From Firmicutes bacterium UBA4881 (GTDB lineage: Bacteria; Bacillota; DTU065), in NCBI GenBank assembly GCA_002399235.1, contig DHDH01000032.1, positions 7,727-33,230 on the forward strand: a stretch of DNA of 25,504 nt, read 5' to 3'. Below, in pieces: positions 7,394 through 15,532 of this stretch. The translations under genes were made by a program, and so were the position numbers. Positions within the stretch are counted from its first letter, which is position 1. Each line of letters opens with the position of its first letter. Below the pieces are notes generated by a model. It saw nothing but the letters and a program-made list of their open reading frames with translations, ran no database searches and was not told the origin of the DNA.

Positions 7394-8191
7394 ATGACAC
7401 AGTTAAAAAATGTGTTCAAGCTAATAGGCTTATATTTTAAGGTTAATCTGGCTTCTGCACTAGAATATCGCTCTAGTTTTCTAATGCAAGTATTTGGGAT
7501 GGCTTTGTCCAATGGTACCTTTGTATTTTTCTGGTGGATCGCTTTTGCCCAGATTGGGGGAAGAATTGGTGGCTACGATTTTAATGATGTGATGTTTATC
7601 TGGGCGTTGACATCAACTGCATTTGGTGCAGCACATATCTTGTTTGCCAATATGAACAGATTAACCAGGCTTATAATATCTGGTGAACTAGATACTTTCC
7701 TTCTTCAACCCAAAGATATTTTAGTGAGCTTACTTTGTTCGAAGACTTCATTAAGTGCCTGGGGCGATTTTCTCTATGGATTTATACTCATTGCCTTGAC
7801 ACAGGGAAACAGTGTAATGGTCTGGTTGATGTTTCTTCTAGGTGTAGTTACTGGGGGACTTTTGATAACAGCTATCTGTGTTACTGCACACACATTTACC
7901 TTCTATTTAGGCGATGCATCTTTAATCGGTAATATGGCGCTGGAGTTTGTAATAAACTTTTGTATTTACCCAGAAGGTATTTATAGAGGATTTATCAGAG
8001 TATTGATGCTTTCTGTAATACCAACCTCTTTTATTGTGCATATACCATTGAAACTAGCACGCAGTTTTAATCCATTATTACTGGTGGTGTTATTAACTGT
8101 CTCCTTTTTCTACTGCTTTTTAGCATATAAATTCTTCTATCGTGGACTAAAGCGTTACGAGTCTGGTAATCTACTTATTACTAGATTGTAA
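7394..8191 (+). CDS. ABC-2 type exporter permease (COG3694-like), second trio
   Basis: This membrane protein of about 265 residues starts at the ATG preceded by AGGAGG. A GTG 15 bp upstream would overlap the preceding stop and has no ribosome site. It has several hydrophobic segments, an N-terminal ALEYRSSFLMQ motif and the loop SGELDTFLLQPKDILV, the counterpart of TGDFDRLLLRPQPLLV in the first trio. It is the last gene of the rightward exporter operon. A very long perfect hairpin (8244-8291) follows about 50 bp later. Confidence 0.85.
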   Translation: MTQLKNVFKLIGLYFKVNLASALEYRSSFLMQVFGMALSNGTFVFFWWIAFAQIGGRIGGYDFNDVMFIWALTSTAFGAAHILFANMNRLTRLIISGELDTFLLQPKDILVSLLCSKTSLSAWGDFLYGFILIALTQGNSVMVWLMFLLGVVTGGLLITAICVTAHTFTFYLGDASLIGNMALEFVINFCIYPEGIYRGFIRVLMLSVIPTSFIVHIPLKLARSFNPLLLVVLLTVSFFYCFLAYKFFYRGLKRYESGNLLITRL

Positions 8192-8512
8192 GGATATTGT
8201 ATTGCCTTTTTAGGGTTACTGGTCTTTAGGTATTTTAAAAGTGAAGATGGTTCTAGTGATAAGTGGGTTTAGTTATCACTAGAACCATCTTATTAAACAT
8301 TTATAACATGATAGTTAAATTAGCTTGGTTATTTCTATAAGTAAGAAAACAAGCCAAATGTATTCAGAAACTAGAAGAAAAGAATGTAAAATTGAAAAAG
8401 CGTTAGCCTATTTAACAATGAATCTAAACTACATTTTTATTGATCGGTATTATCCATAAGTTGGAAAAAAAACAGCTGCAATTAGAAAGGATTTTAGCTG
8501 GGGGGAAAGGTA
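8192..8512. other. Intergenic region with one long hairpin
   Basis: Apart from the hairpin at 8244-8291, nothing recognisable is present. A short lysine/glutamate-rich open stretch near 8350-8410 has no start or ribosome site. No convincing promoter for the next gene was found. Confidence 0.5.
8244..8291. terminator. 19-bp perfect inverted repeat after the exporter operon
   Basis: AAGATGGTTCTAGTGATAA (8244-8262) pairs with TTATCACTAGAACCATCTT (8273-8291) with no mismatch, around a 10-nt loop. The position suits a terminator of the rightward operon, but the following sequence (ATTAAAC) is not a T run, so it may instead be a small palindromic element. Confidence 0.5.
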
Positions 8513-9049
8513 ATGAAAATTAAAGTTAGAGATAATATTAGTTTGAAAACATTAACGACTGGTGATGCCGATGAAGTTTTCCGTGTCATAGATCAAAACC
8601 GTGAATATCTCAAGCAGTGGCTACCGTGGGTGGATAGAACCGATACAGCGTCCACTCTGCAAAATGTGATCACAGGCTGGGAAAAAGGACTTGAATTGGG
8701 TACCGATCTTGTGTTTGGAATATTTAAAGATGATAAATATATCGGTAACATTGGGCTTCATGATATGAAAAAGCCCAACAACAGCGCCATGATCGGCTAT
8801 TGGTTGGCTGAAAATGAACAAGGAAACGGCACAATGACCGATTGTGTGCGGGCTCTTGTTGATTATGGGTTTAATTCGTTGTCGCTTAATAGAATTTATA
8901 TCTATTGTGCTGATAAAAACCAGAAAAGTAGAGATGTTCCTAAACGGCTGGGGTTTGTTTTAGAGGGAGTTTTGCAAGACGAAGAGTATCTTAATGGTAA
9001 GTATTTTGACTTAGTAGTTTACGGTATTTTAAAAAGAAACTGGAGGTAA
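8513..9049 (+). CDS. GNAT acetyltransferase of the RimL / ribosomal-protein serine acetyltransferase type
   Basis: This 178-residue protein has the full GNAT fold: an N-terminal helix with LKQWLPWVDR (typical of the RimJ/RimL branch), a core strand GIFKDDKYIGNIGLHD, the acetyl-CoA loop region at ENEQGNGTMTDCVRALV and a C-terminal RIYIYCADKNQKSRDVPKRLGF. Family members transfer acetyl from acetyl-CoA to protein N-termini or to small amines. The substrate here cannot be read from sequence. The acetyl-CoA loop is EQGNG, where R/QGKG is more usual, and DVPKRLGF replaces the common S-x-x-V-x-E-K-L-G-F, so the protein is somewhat diverged. The ATG has the ribosome site GGGGGGAAAGG. The gene is followed after 5 bp by the phosphodiesterase gene and is probably co-transcribed with it. 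Confidence 0.88.
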   Translation: MKIKVRDNISLKTLTTGDADEVFRVIDQNREYLKQWLPWVDRTDTASTLQNVITGWEKGLELGTDLVFGIFKDDKYIGNIGLHDMKKPNNSAMIGYWLAENEQGNGTMTDCVRALVDYGFNSLSLNRIYIYCADKNQKSRDVPKRLGFVLEGVLQDEEYLNGKYFDLVVYGILKRNWR

Positions 9050-9054
9050 TAGAC

Positions 9055-10164
9055 ATGATAGAGATAAACTATAGTAGTAGCATTTTATCAGTTTCTAATT
9101 CTATACTCCTTCATTACGGAGCAACACCTCACCAAGCAACTTTACCTGTTTTAGATGATTTGCTTGCCCAAAACTATAAAAATGTTGTTTTGCTAGTTAT
9201 GGACGGTATGGGTGTGAAGGTTCTGGAACGAAACCTGGCTGCAAACACATTCTTAAGAAAGCACCTAAGAACAGAAATATCCAGTGTTTATCCATGCACT
9301 ACAACAGCAGCGCTAACGTCTATTCTAAGCGGTAAAACACCCATGGAACATGGTTGGCTCGGTTGGTCGTGCTATTTTAAGGAAGTGGATAAATGCATTG
9401 ATTTATTTAGCGGTCACGAAAGCGGAACGAAATTACCAGCCCACGAAGAAAATCAAGCAAATAAGTATCTCGGTTATGAAAGCATATTTTCGCAAATTAA
9501 ATCTGCTTCTAGTGATATAAAAACATGTGCCATTTCGCCTTTTACAGAATATTTCGCCAATACCATCGAGAGCATTTGCGAACAGATTAAAAATCTCTGT
9601 AATGAAGATGGACACAAATTCATTTATGCCTATCATTATCAGCCTGACCATGATATGCATGATTTTGGTGTGAATTCGCCGCAAACCAAGGCCATGATGG
9701 TCGATTTTAATAATCAGATTGAAAGGTTAGCAAATTCTCTTTCCAATACGCTGTTTCTGATTACAGCAGATCATGGCATGATTGATATTACCAGGAAAGG
9801 GATTGAGGATTTTCCGCATCTAAATGAGATGCTCAAGCGGCATATTTGTTTAGAGTCGAGGTGTTGTTCATTTTACGTTAAAGATAATAATAAAACTGAA
9901 TTTGCAAAAAGATTTAAAGAAACTTTTACTGATAAGTTCATGCTTTATACACATGATGAATTTATTAACAGTGGTCTTTTGGGTGAAGGTGCCCCACATC
10001 CGAAAATAGATGAATTTATTGGGGATTATGTGGCTATAGCAGTTTCTGATACTGCACTTTGGTATAAAGATTGCAATGGAGAATTTAATGATTTTAAAGG
10101 CGCTCATGCTGGACTAACAGAGGATGAAATGATAGTCCCACTTATTGTGGTTGAGAAAAATTGA
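9055..10164 (+). CDS. Alkaline-phosphatase-superfamily phosphodiesterase / nucleotide pyrophosphatase
   Basis: This 369-residue cytosolic protein carries the two-metal site of the type I phosphodiesterase / nucleotide pyrophosphatase family. Asp50 is in VVLLVMDGMG and the nucleophile Thr lies in YPCTTTAALTSILSG (about residues 79-93). Asp198 and His202 are in PDHDMHDFG, Asp239-His240 in ITADHGM, and His351 in GAHAGLTEDEM. All expected ligands are present, so it should be active on a phosphodiester or phosphomonoester; the substrate is not clear. There is no signal peptide. The ATG follows a GGAGG about 9 bp upstream and 5 bp after the acetyltransferase stop, implying an operon. The tautomerase gene follows 32 bp later. 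Confidence 0.88.
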   Translation: MIEINYSSSILSVSNSILLHYGATPHQATLPVLDDLLAQNYKNVVLLVMDGMGVKVLERNLAANTFLRKHLRTEISSVYPCTTTAALTSILSGKTPMEHGWLGWSCYFKEVDKCIDLFSGHESGTKLPAHEENQANKYLGYESIFSQIKSASSDIKTCAISPFTEYFANTIESICEQIKNLCNEDGHKFIYAYHYQPDHDMHDFGVNSPQTKAMMVDFNNQIERLANSLSNTLFLITADHGMIDITRKGIEDFPHLNEMLKRHICLESRCCSFYVKDNNKTEFAKRFKETFTDKFMLYTHDEFINSGLLGEGAPHPKIDEFIGDYVAIAVSDTALWYKDCNGEFNDFKGAHAGLTEDEMIVPLIVVEKN

Positions 10165-10196
10165 AATACTAATTCATATTAAAAGGAGAGATTCAA

Positions 10197-10433
10197 ATGC
10201 CTCATATTGTCATTAAAACCATTAGCGGTCCATCGCAAAAACAATTGCAGCAGGCTGCTGAGCAAATTGCTACTATTGTCAACCAAACAATGGGAAAGCC
10301 AGAAAAGTATATCTCTGTATCAGTTGAGGAGTATTCCTTCGACCAATGGGAGAGTGTATATAACGAGTTTATTAAAGATAAAGACAATGTATTGGTTAAG
10401 CCGGGATATTCTGATCCGGTAACATTTAAGTGA
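10197..10433 (+). CDS. 4-oxalocrotonate-tautomerase-like small protein
   Basis: This is a 78-residue protein starting Met-Pro-His-Ile-Val-Ile. Removal of Met would expose Pro as the catalytic N-terminal base typical of the tautomerase superfamily. The beta-alpha-beta pattern (PHIVIKTISG, then an amphipathic helix SQKQLQQAAEQIATIVNQ, then ISVSVEEYSFDQW) fits the family, and the length is normal for it. The physiological substrate is unknown. The ribosome site AAGGAGAG lies 8 bp upstream of the ATG. The gene follows the phosphodiesterase by 32 bp and is followed by a stem-loop. Confidence 0.85.
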   Translation: MPHIVIKTISGPSQKQLQQAAEQIATIVNQTMGKPEKYISVSVEEYSFDQWESVYNEFIKDKDNVLVKPGYSDPVTFK

Positions 10434-10849
10434 GCATAAAAAGTAGATTGCTTTGCCCCATCACGCCTTTTACGCGTATGTGGCAAAGCAATGCTATATG
10501 ACGATTAATTTTCAAAACGGTTTAATAGTATGATTTTAACGTCAGAGGAAACTGTTATCTTTGATATTAATTTCTATTCTCAAATGCCTTAGAGACGAAC
10601 AGAGGGTGCATGGGGGTAGCAGATGGTTTATTTTAGTGGTGAAGTTTACACTTGATGTAGCTATAATGATGAAAGCAATGCCTACACCATTAGTGCAATG
10701 GTCTTATCTAAGTGTGACATAACATTGAAAAATTGACGCTTAGGAAGGCATTAAATGATGTGGTGAGAAAGGAGATCAGTGAAGCACTAAGGGACTGCTA
10801 GTACTAGGACATCGATATAAGAGTCGAACGCAACAAAGGAGATAAGAAA
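10434..10849. other. Intergenic region with one stem-loop
   Basis: Apart from the stem-loop at 10447-10492, no gene is visible. A TATAAT occurs at 10662-10667 but has no matching -35 at a proper distance, so it is not called as a promoter. Confidence 0.5.
10447..10492. terminator. Stem-loop after the tautomerase gene
   Basis: ATTGCTTTGCC (10447-10457) pairs with GGCAAAGCAAT (10482-10492), and an inner ACGC/GCGT can extend the stem. It lies 13 bp after the stop. There is no following T run, so its role as a terminator is not certain. Confidence 0.5.
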
Positions 10850-11347
10850 ATGACTAAAACACTCCTCTTACTTCTCGGGCCTAATGGTGTAGGGAAAAGC
10901 ACAACTGCAAAGGCAATATTAAAGATACTACCGCAAACCGCTCTAGTAGATAGCGATTGGTGTCGCACCATGAATCCGTATAATAAAGATACAGTGATCG
11001 AAAACATTTATGCTATGATAAAAAATTACTTTCTTTGCCCGGATATTGAAACAGTCATCTTTCCCTACGGTTTTCATGGGGACAGAAAACAACGATTTGA
11101 TGCGGTAATAGAAAAGCTTAATAAAGCTGATATTGATTTTAAAACGTATACAGTAATACTTACATGTTCGCTAGAAGAAAATATTCGCCGTGCAGAGAAC
11201 GATCAACGTGACGATGAACGCATTAAGCGAGGTATTAAAAATACTTACCACTTTTATGATGATTTTGTCTGCCCGAAAATCGATACAACCAATCTTGCCG
11301 TCGAACAGATAACAGAAAAGATTATATCCATGCTTAAAGAAAGGTAA
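10850..11347 (+). CDS. P-loop nucleoside/nucleotide-kinase-like protein
   Basis: This 165-residue protein begins with a P-loop in LLLLLGPNGVGKSTTAK (GPNGVGKST at residues 10-18). A DSDWCRTMNP segment follows where small kinases bind the acceptor. A basic lid-like helix (ENIRRAENDQRDDERIKRG) and a C-terminal ENIxxR-type helical end complete it. Size and order of elements fit small P-loop kinases such as chloramphenicol phosphotransferase, gluconate kinase or zeta-toxin relatives, but I cannot choose among them. The ribosome site is AAAGGAGATAAG before the ATG. The pyrophosphatase-like gene follows 7 bp later, so the pair is likely co-transcribed. Confidence 0.7.
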   Translation: MTKTLLLLLGPNGVGKSTTAKAILKILPQTALVDSDWCRTMNPYNKDTVIENIYAMIKNYFLCPDIETVIFPYGFHGDRKQRFDAVIEKLNKADIDFKTYTVILTCSLEENIRRAENDQRDDERIKRGIKNTYHFYDDFVCPKIDTTNLAVEQITEKIISMLKER

Positions 11348-11354
11348 AACTTAA

Positions 11355-11705
11355 ATGAATACATATGACGTCTCCTTTTGGTCTGCTCTTGATAGACTGG
11401 TCGCTGAAGCAAACATCGTCATTGACCGTCCGAAAGGTAGTAACCATCCGAAATATAAGGCTTTTATCTATCCTGTTGATTATGGTTATCTTGAAAACAC
11501 CACTTCTATGGACGGAGGCGGGATTGATGTATGGCGAGGCACAAATGGCGATGTTATTGATGCCATTATCGTAACGGTGGATTTACTCAAAAAGGACAGT
11601 GAGATTAAAGTCCTCATCGGATGTAGTGAGGAGGAAAAACAGCTTGTTTTAACAACACACAATGATAACGATTCTATGAAAGGTATCATGATTCGAAGGG
11701 GCTAA
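11355..11705 (+). CDS. Small inorganic-pyrophosphatase-like protein with altered metal site
   Basis: This 116-residue protein matches family I inorganic pyrophosphatases around RPKGSNHPKYKAFIYPVDYG and YLENTTSMDGGGIDVWRG. The VDYGY-(x)3-T-(x)3-D core is conserved. The family signature D-(S/G)-D-(P/E)-x-D reads DGGGID (residues 53-58), so the middle Asp, which activates the attacking water in known enzymes, and the following Pro are both Gly. The protein is also much shorter than the usual 165-180 residues, lacking the C-terminal half with further metal ligands. It may be a separate short subfamily with another phospho-substrate, or inactive. It overlaps no other gene and follows the kinase gene by 7 bp. 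Confidence 0.7.
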   Translation: MNTYDVSFWSALDRLVAEANIVIDRPKGSNHPKYKAFIYPVDYGYLENTTSMDGGGIDVWRGTNGDVIDAIIVTVDLLKKDSEIKVLIGCSEEEKQLVLTTHNDNDSMKGIMIRRG

Positions 11706-11721
11706 TCAGCTGCATATTAAA

Positions 11722-11964
11722 ATGATTATCACCGACCTTGATAGCACGTTACTCCACGAGGCTAAAACCCTATTCGAGCGAACAATATCTGTACATAAAC
11801 AATTCTTTTATAGGGGCATAAATCGTATACGCGACGGTCAGAAACAGCTTAGCGCTTACACCATTAGAGTTGTTTGAAGGTTATGTACCCCGAATAGTGC
11901 AACAGATTATATAGTTGAAACACTTGATTGTAACAGGATTATTCTCATAGAAGATGTGAATTAA
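11722..11964 (+). pseudogene. Remnant of a Cof-type HAD phosphatase gene
   Basis: A 51-codon frame (11722-11877) starts MIITDLDSTLLHEAKTL, the catalytic motif I of Cof-type HAD hydrolases (usually I-x-x-D-L-D-G-T-L-L). A few bases later another frame (11893-11964) reads NSATDYIVETLDCN, the conserved C-terminal segment of the same family. The central roughly 200 residues are missing, and the two fragments are in different frames. The gene is thus a deletion remnant. The motif I Gly is also changed to Ser. Confidence 0.75.
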
Positions 11965-12097
11965 TTGAGGTAGTACTGTATTAGGTGAAAATTGAATCTA
12001 AACCCAACTATCTTAGAGCGAAAGCTCACAAAGCTATTTTTAAAAGTTTATATAAACATCAGCAGAGAGATATTAGAAACTAAGATAAGAAAACAGA

Positions 12098-12169
12098 ATG
12101 GAAGGGTTAATCTCTTTCACCAATACTGAAATTGCCATGATAGCAGTATGTAAAGACCGAAGAGGGTGA
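12098..12169 (+). other. Possible 23-codon leader frame before jetD
   Basis: An ATG-initiated frame of 23 codons (starts MEGLISFTN, ends CKDRRG) stops 6 bp upstream of the jetD ATG, so its end covers the jetD ribosome site. It lacks a good ribosome site of its own. It may be chance. Confidence 0.2.
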
Positions 12170-12175
12170 GATAAG

Positions 12176-13240
12176 ATGCAGAAATTAATAAACCAGTTAA
12201 TAGAAGAATTTCCTAAAAAGCGCATTGAAACTAAAGTCATAGAACGCTTCATACTACAGAACATTGGACAAACTCAGTATCATATAAAAGGTGATTATCT
12301 CGCTTTTGCTGAAAGCATTAACCAATTAGTAAACGAAGATGTGTTACGACCGATTAAAGCTAGGAAAGAAAATGGGATGAATCCGGCTTTATATAACTGG
12401 TATCAGATTATAAGACCAGAAGATACTTTGCCCCATCAGAAACAGCATGATCTACTGCTTCACTATCATCCACGCATGAACATGACTTATTATCTTGAGC
12501 ATTCTAAAGCCTACCAAGAAGACAAAACATATTTAATAGATATCGATAGATATTTTCGTCAGATGGAGAAATCTACTACCTCAATTTCAATCAACGAACG
12601 TTCTTTTGCTATATTTCGAGACGAAAAGTTTTTAGCGAGTAGTAAGGGCCGTTCGTTATTACAACGATTAGGTTTATCCTTAGATGATTTTAACTGTTTT
12701 ATAACCTATGAGCCATTTTTTTACTACCAGGCAAATTCTCTTAAAGACGACACAGGGATTCTAATAGTTGAAAATAAAGATACTTTTTTCTCATTGAAAA
12801 TCCTACTACAAGAGGGCATATGTCTCTGGGATGGTCAAACAATTAATTTATTGATTTATGGGGAAGGACGGAAAATCCTCAGAAGCTTTAGTTTTCTCGA
12901 GGAGTTATATCCCCAACTACCTAAGGTTAAGTGTTTTTACTTTGGTGACCTAGATCCCGAAGGTATTCAAATATGGCATGAACTTAAACTACAAGAATCC
13001 GTAGAAATTATCCCATTTGTATCATTCTATAATGAATTAATAGAGCGTTACCAAGATAATGCTCCGAGACTTAGAACGAATCAAAGGTTTTACCAAAGAG
13101 CTATCGATGAGTTTTTAGGTTATTTTGCTCCTCTTTATCAGCAAAAGATTCAAAGTATACTAACCAATAAAAATTACCTACCTCAAGAAGGATTGAGTTT
13201 GGCCATTTTGCGGGAGCTAGGGGGCATAAAAGATGCATAA
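12176..13240 (+). CDS. jetD: Wadjet nuclease subunit JetD (Toprim-like, DUF3322/DUF2220 type)
   Basis: This 354-residue protein has an N-terminal helical/winged-helix region (residues 1-80) and a C-terminal Toprim-like domain. The Toprim metal residues are visible: Glu199 in ILIVENKDTF, and Asp258 and Asp260 in YFGDLDPEGIQIW, a sequence characteristic of JetD. In studied Wadjet systems JetD is the nuclease that cuts circular plasmid DNA after the SMC complex has extruded it. The ATG at 12176 has GAGGGTGAG just upstream. The gene overlaps jetA by 8 bp and leads the operon; in type I systems jetD is last, so this order suggests another subtype (type II as I remember the classification). Confidence 0.9.
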   Translation: MQKLINQLIEEFPKKRIETKVIERFILQNIGQTQYHIKGDYLAFAESINQLVNEDVLRPIKARKENGMNPALYNWYQIIRPEDTLPHQKQHDLLLHYHPRMNMTYYLEHSKAYQEDKTYLIDIDRYFRQMEKSTTSISINERSFAIFRDEKFLASSKGRSLLQRLGLSLDDFNCFITYEPFFYYQANSLKDDTGILIVENKDTFFSLKILLQEGICLWDGQTINLLIYGEGRKILRSFSFLEELYPQLPKVKCFYFGDLDPEGIQIWHELKLQESVEIIPFVSFYNELIERYQDNAPRLRTNQRFYQRAIDEFLGYFAPLYQQKIQSILTNKNYLPQEGLSLAILRELGGIKDA

Positions 13241-14771
13241 GTACCAAGAGATATTAAAAGACTTTGCCGAGAGAATGAAAAACATCTATACGTTTGCCCC
13301 CATTTTAGAACTGGGACAAAAAACAAAATACCCGTATTCGTTACCGGCTTTAGCTATAGCTGTAATGCTATTCATCTTAGAAGATATGATCCGTTTAGAA
13401 AAAAACTGTACCTATGAAAATATAGCTTATTTTATTCAGGATCTAATCAATAGTTACTATGGTGACCAAGTAAGTTATCAAGAAGCTTTAGAAATTACCT
13501 ATTACTTAGTTCGTGATGGGTTAATGAATCAAGGTCGTTCCTTTAGGTATGAATTTCCTGATTGGGAAGAGAACAAAGAAAGTTCTCATTGGTTTAATTT
13601 AGTCGAATTAGAAGATTACAATATTCAAGAGAAAGTAGTTCGCTTACGCCTTTCCACAGATGGACTAGAGTTATTGTTTAAGACCAAGGAAATGTATAAT
13701 GAACTGCAAGTCTCTATAACCCAGCTATATCTCCGTCAGCAAATTCAAAAGGGTGTTTTTGATGGCGCTTTACGTTCAGTGGAAGAATTGGCTCTTGGGG
13801 TACGAAACGAAAGACAAAAAATAAGGCAATTAGAAGAGCGGATCATAAGGGATGTCTTGCAAGTTGCTAAAGAAAACGAATTGGAAAAACAACTATCTAG
13901 GATCGATGAACAACTCCAAAGAGAACAAGAGTTGTTTGACGATTTGGCCGAGTTAGTTCAACAAACGTTAAACGAATATCAAGGTAAGACCCTCACGGAA
14001 AAAGAAGATAAAGCATTACGAGCAGTAACTTTGATTCGCCGCAAACTTTACGATGTCATTTCTGATCACGAATCCTTATTTAAGGATAAGATGCGCCTTC
14101 ATCATTTAATGATTAATTCCATTGAAGAGATGATTTTTACTTCATTTGCTACCAAAGTGAATTTTGATACAGAGTTTCTGCGCCCTGTTGTTACTAAGGA
14201 TTTAGATATTAATATCATAAAAAAAATATTGGACCCAATAATACCCTTAAAACGGAAACCCCAATTTCATCCAGGGCGGATCTTTTTAGAACAGCCACTT
14301 AAGAAACAAGGTGAAGACAATTCAGAACAGGAACTTTGGGAGTTAGAGGAAGAAAGACTTCGTGCGGAAGAAGTCGCTTTACAAGAGGCAAGAGCTGAAA
14401 AAGAAAGTTATTTAGAGTTATATATTATGTTAGTGCTAAAACCACTGGTGGAAAAGACTGAACACCGTATTGGTGATACATTACGAGAATTGCAAAATAC
14501 CGATCCCAATCTTTTTACCGAAATTACCGCACGTATGGATTTTTATAGTTTTATGGTTCAGTTACATCAACTAGGTAGGATTCCTCTGTTAACTGAGGAT
14601 CAAGTAGATACACTTGTGCTAGATGATCTTCCCCTGGTATTGGTTAAACTCGTATCGAAGGATCCGCAGATATATGCTTTTGGTGCATTTGAAGTGGTGG
14701 CTACAGAGGATATAGTTCGCTTACCTACAGGTTATGTAATGACAGATTTTCTTGTAAGGAGGAGTGTCTAG
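13233..14771 (+). CDS. jetA: Wadjet kleisin-like subunit JetA (MukF-like)
   Basis: This is a 512-residue, mainly helical protein. The N-terminal 160 residues look like paired winged helices (YSLPALAIAVMLFILEDMI, then LEITYYLVRDGLMNQG, then VVRLRLSTDGLELLFKTKEMY). A coiled-coil middle (about 170-310) and a linker with an acidic helix (about 360-400) follow. The C-terminal domain ends GYVMTDFLVRR. This matches the JetA family (formerly DUF5716), the kleisin that bridges the SMC heads and recruits JetB. The start overlaps the jetD stop and the end overlaps the jetB GTG by 1 bp, so the four genes are translated as one unit. I see no truncation or frameshift. Confidence 0.85.
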   Translation: MHKYQEILKDFAERMKNIYTFAPILELGQKTKYPYSLPALAIAVMLFILEDMIRLEKNCTYENIAYFIQDLINSYYGDQVSYQEALEITYYLVRDGLMNQGRSFRYEFPDWEENKESSHWFNLVELEDYNIQEKVVRLRLSTDGLELLFKTKEMYNELQVSITQLYLRQQIQKGVFDGALRSVEELALGVRNERQKIRQLEERIIRDVLQVAKENELEKQLSRIDEQLQREQELFDDLAELVQQTLNEYQGKTLTEKEDKALRAVTLIRRKLYDVISDHESLFKDKMRLHHLMINSIEEMIFTSFATKVNFDTEFLRPVVTKDLDINIIKKILDPIIPLKRKPQFHPGRIFLEQPLKKQGEDNSEQELWELEEERLRAEEVALQEARAEKESYLELYIMLVLKPLVEKTEHRIGDTLRELQNTDPNLFTEITARMDFYSFMVQLHQLGRIPLLTEDQVDTLVLDDLPLVLVKLVSKDPQIYAFGAFEVVATEDIVRLPTGYVMTDFLVRRSV

Positions 14772-15532
14772 TGGAGTGGAACCAAGACGATGTACGCTGG
14801 GCATTTCGTATTTTTATGCGACTTGTGCGGGACGGTCAAATTGAACACGATCCCGAGTATTCATATCACTATCAGGATCCCAATGTTAGATTAATCATAG
14901 AGGATATAATCGAAAAGGAGGCTGATATTAAGGTTTTCGAGGCTGGTGAATGTCTCTATTTGTCTGCAGGGGTAGATAATCGTTATTTTGGCTATACCAA
15001 TGAAGAGTTACGTACCAAAATGAAGCTTGATAATAATCAAGAACTTTATCTAGCCTATTTTGCCATGCTCTGTCTTTTGGCAAAATTCTACAATAGCGAT
15101 GATCAGGCCTTTACCTCTCGTCAGTTTTTACCTTTAGAAGAATTAGAAGAAACAATCACTACCCATGTAGAAGAGATTAGCGAAGCCTCCAGTGAAGAGG
15201 TAGAAGCAGTTGAAGTAGAAACAAAACTTAGTCTAAGTGTTGTAGCTAGCTTATGGAAAGAGATGCCAGCCTTTGATGATACTCTCAAGTATCAAAGAAG
15301 AGGCAAAAACAATAGAATTAGCTTTCTTTTACGGGTATTGGCGTTTCTCGAGGCAGAGGGCTTAGTACAAGTGCTAGAGGATCGAGAGATTCGTTTATTG
15401 CCAAAGTTAGAACATCTTGTAGTTAAGTACTATTTTCATAGTCAGAGAAAAGACTTCCTTTTGCAGTTATTATCCGAACCTTTAATTTTGGTTCCTAAAG
15501 AAACGGCTACAGTAAGAAAGGAAGAAGCATAA
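14771..15532 (+). CDS. jetB: Wadjet MukE-like subunit JetB (DUF6063-type)
   Basis: This is a 253-residue acidic helical protein starting at a GTG that overlaps the jetA stop, with AAGGAGG 8 bp upstream. It begins EWNQDDVRWAFRIFMRLVRDG, which is typical of small MukE/JetB-type winged-helix proteins. A Glu-rich linker (about residues 131-155) separates two helical/winged parts. The C-terminus VVKYYFHSQRKDFLLQLLSEP is also family-like. It is expected to bind JetA and stabilise the complex on DNA. Its stop overlaps the jetC ATG in TAATG. The family assignment rests on context, size and fold pattern more than on a sharp motif. Confidence 0.82.
   Translation: MEWNQDDVRWAFRIFMRLVRDGQIEHDPEYSYHYQDPNVRLIIEDIIEKEADIKVFEAGECLYLSAGVDNRYFGYTNEELRTKMKLDNNQELYLAYFAMLCLLAKFYNSDDQAFTSRQFLPLEELEETITTHVEEISEASSEEVEAVEVETKLSLSVVASLWKEMPAFDDTLKYQRRGKNNRISFLLRVLAFLEAEGLVQVLEDREIRLLPKLEHLVVKYYFHSQRKDFLLQLLSEPLILVPKETATVRKEEA

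Larger units (their letters stand above)
11706..12175. other. Region before the defence operon with pseudogene debris
   Basis: It holds two fragments of a HAD phosphatase gene (11722-11964) and a short frame (12098-12169) ending 6 bp before jetD. No clear promoter for the jet operon was found; the stretch 11965-12097 shows nothing recognisable. Confidence 0.5.

Noticed and set aside
10639..10667. Promoter around the TATAAT at 10662
   Set aside because: No acceptable -35 element lies 16-18 bp upstream.
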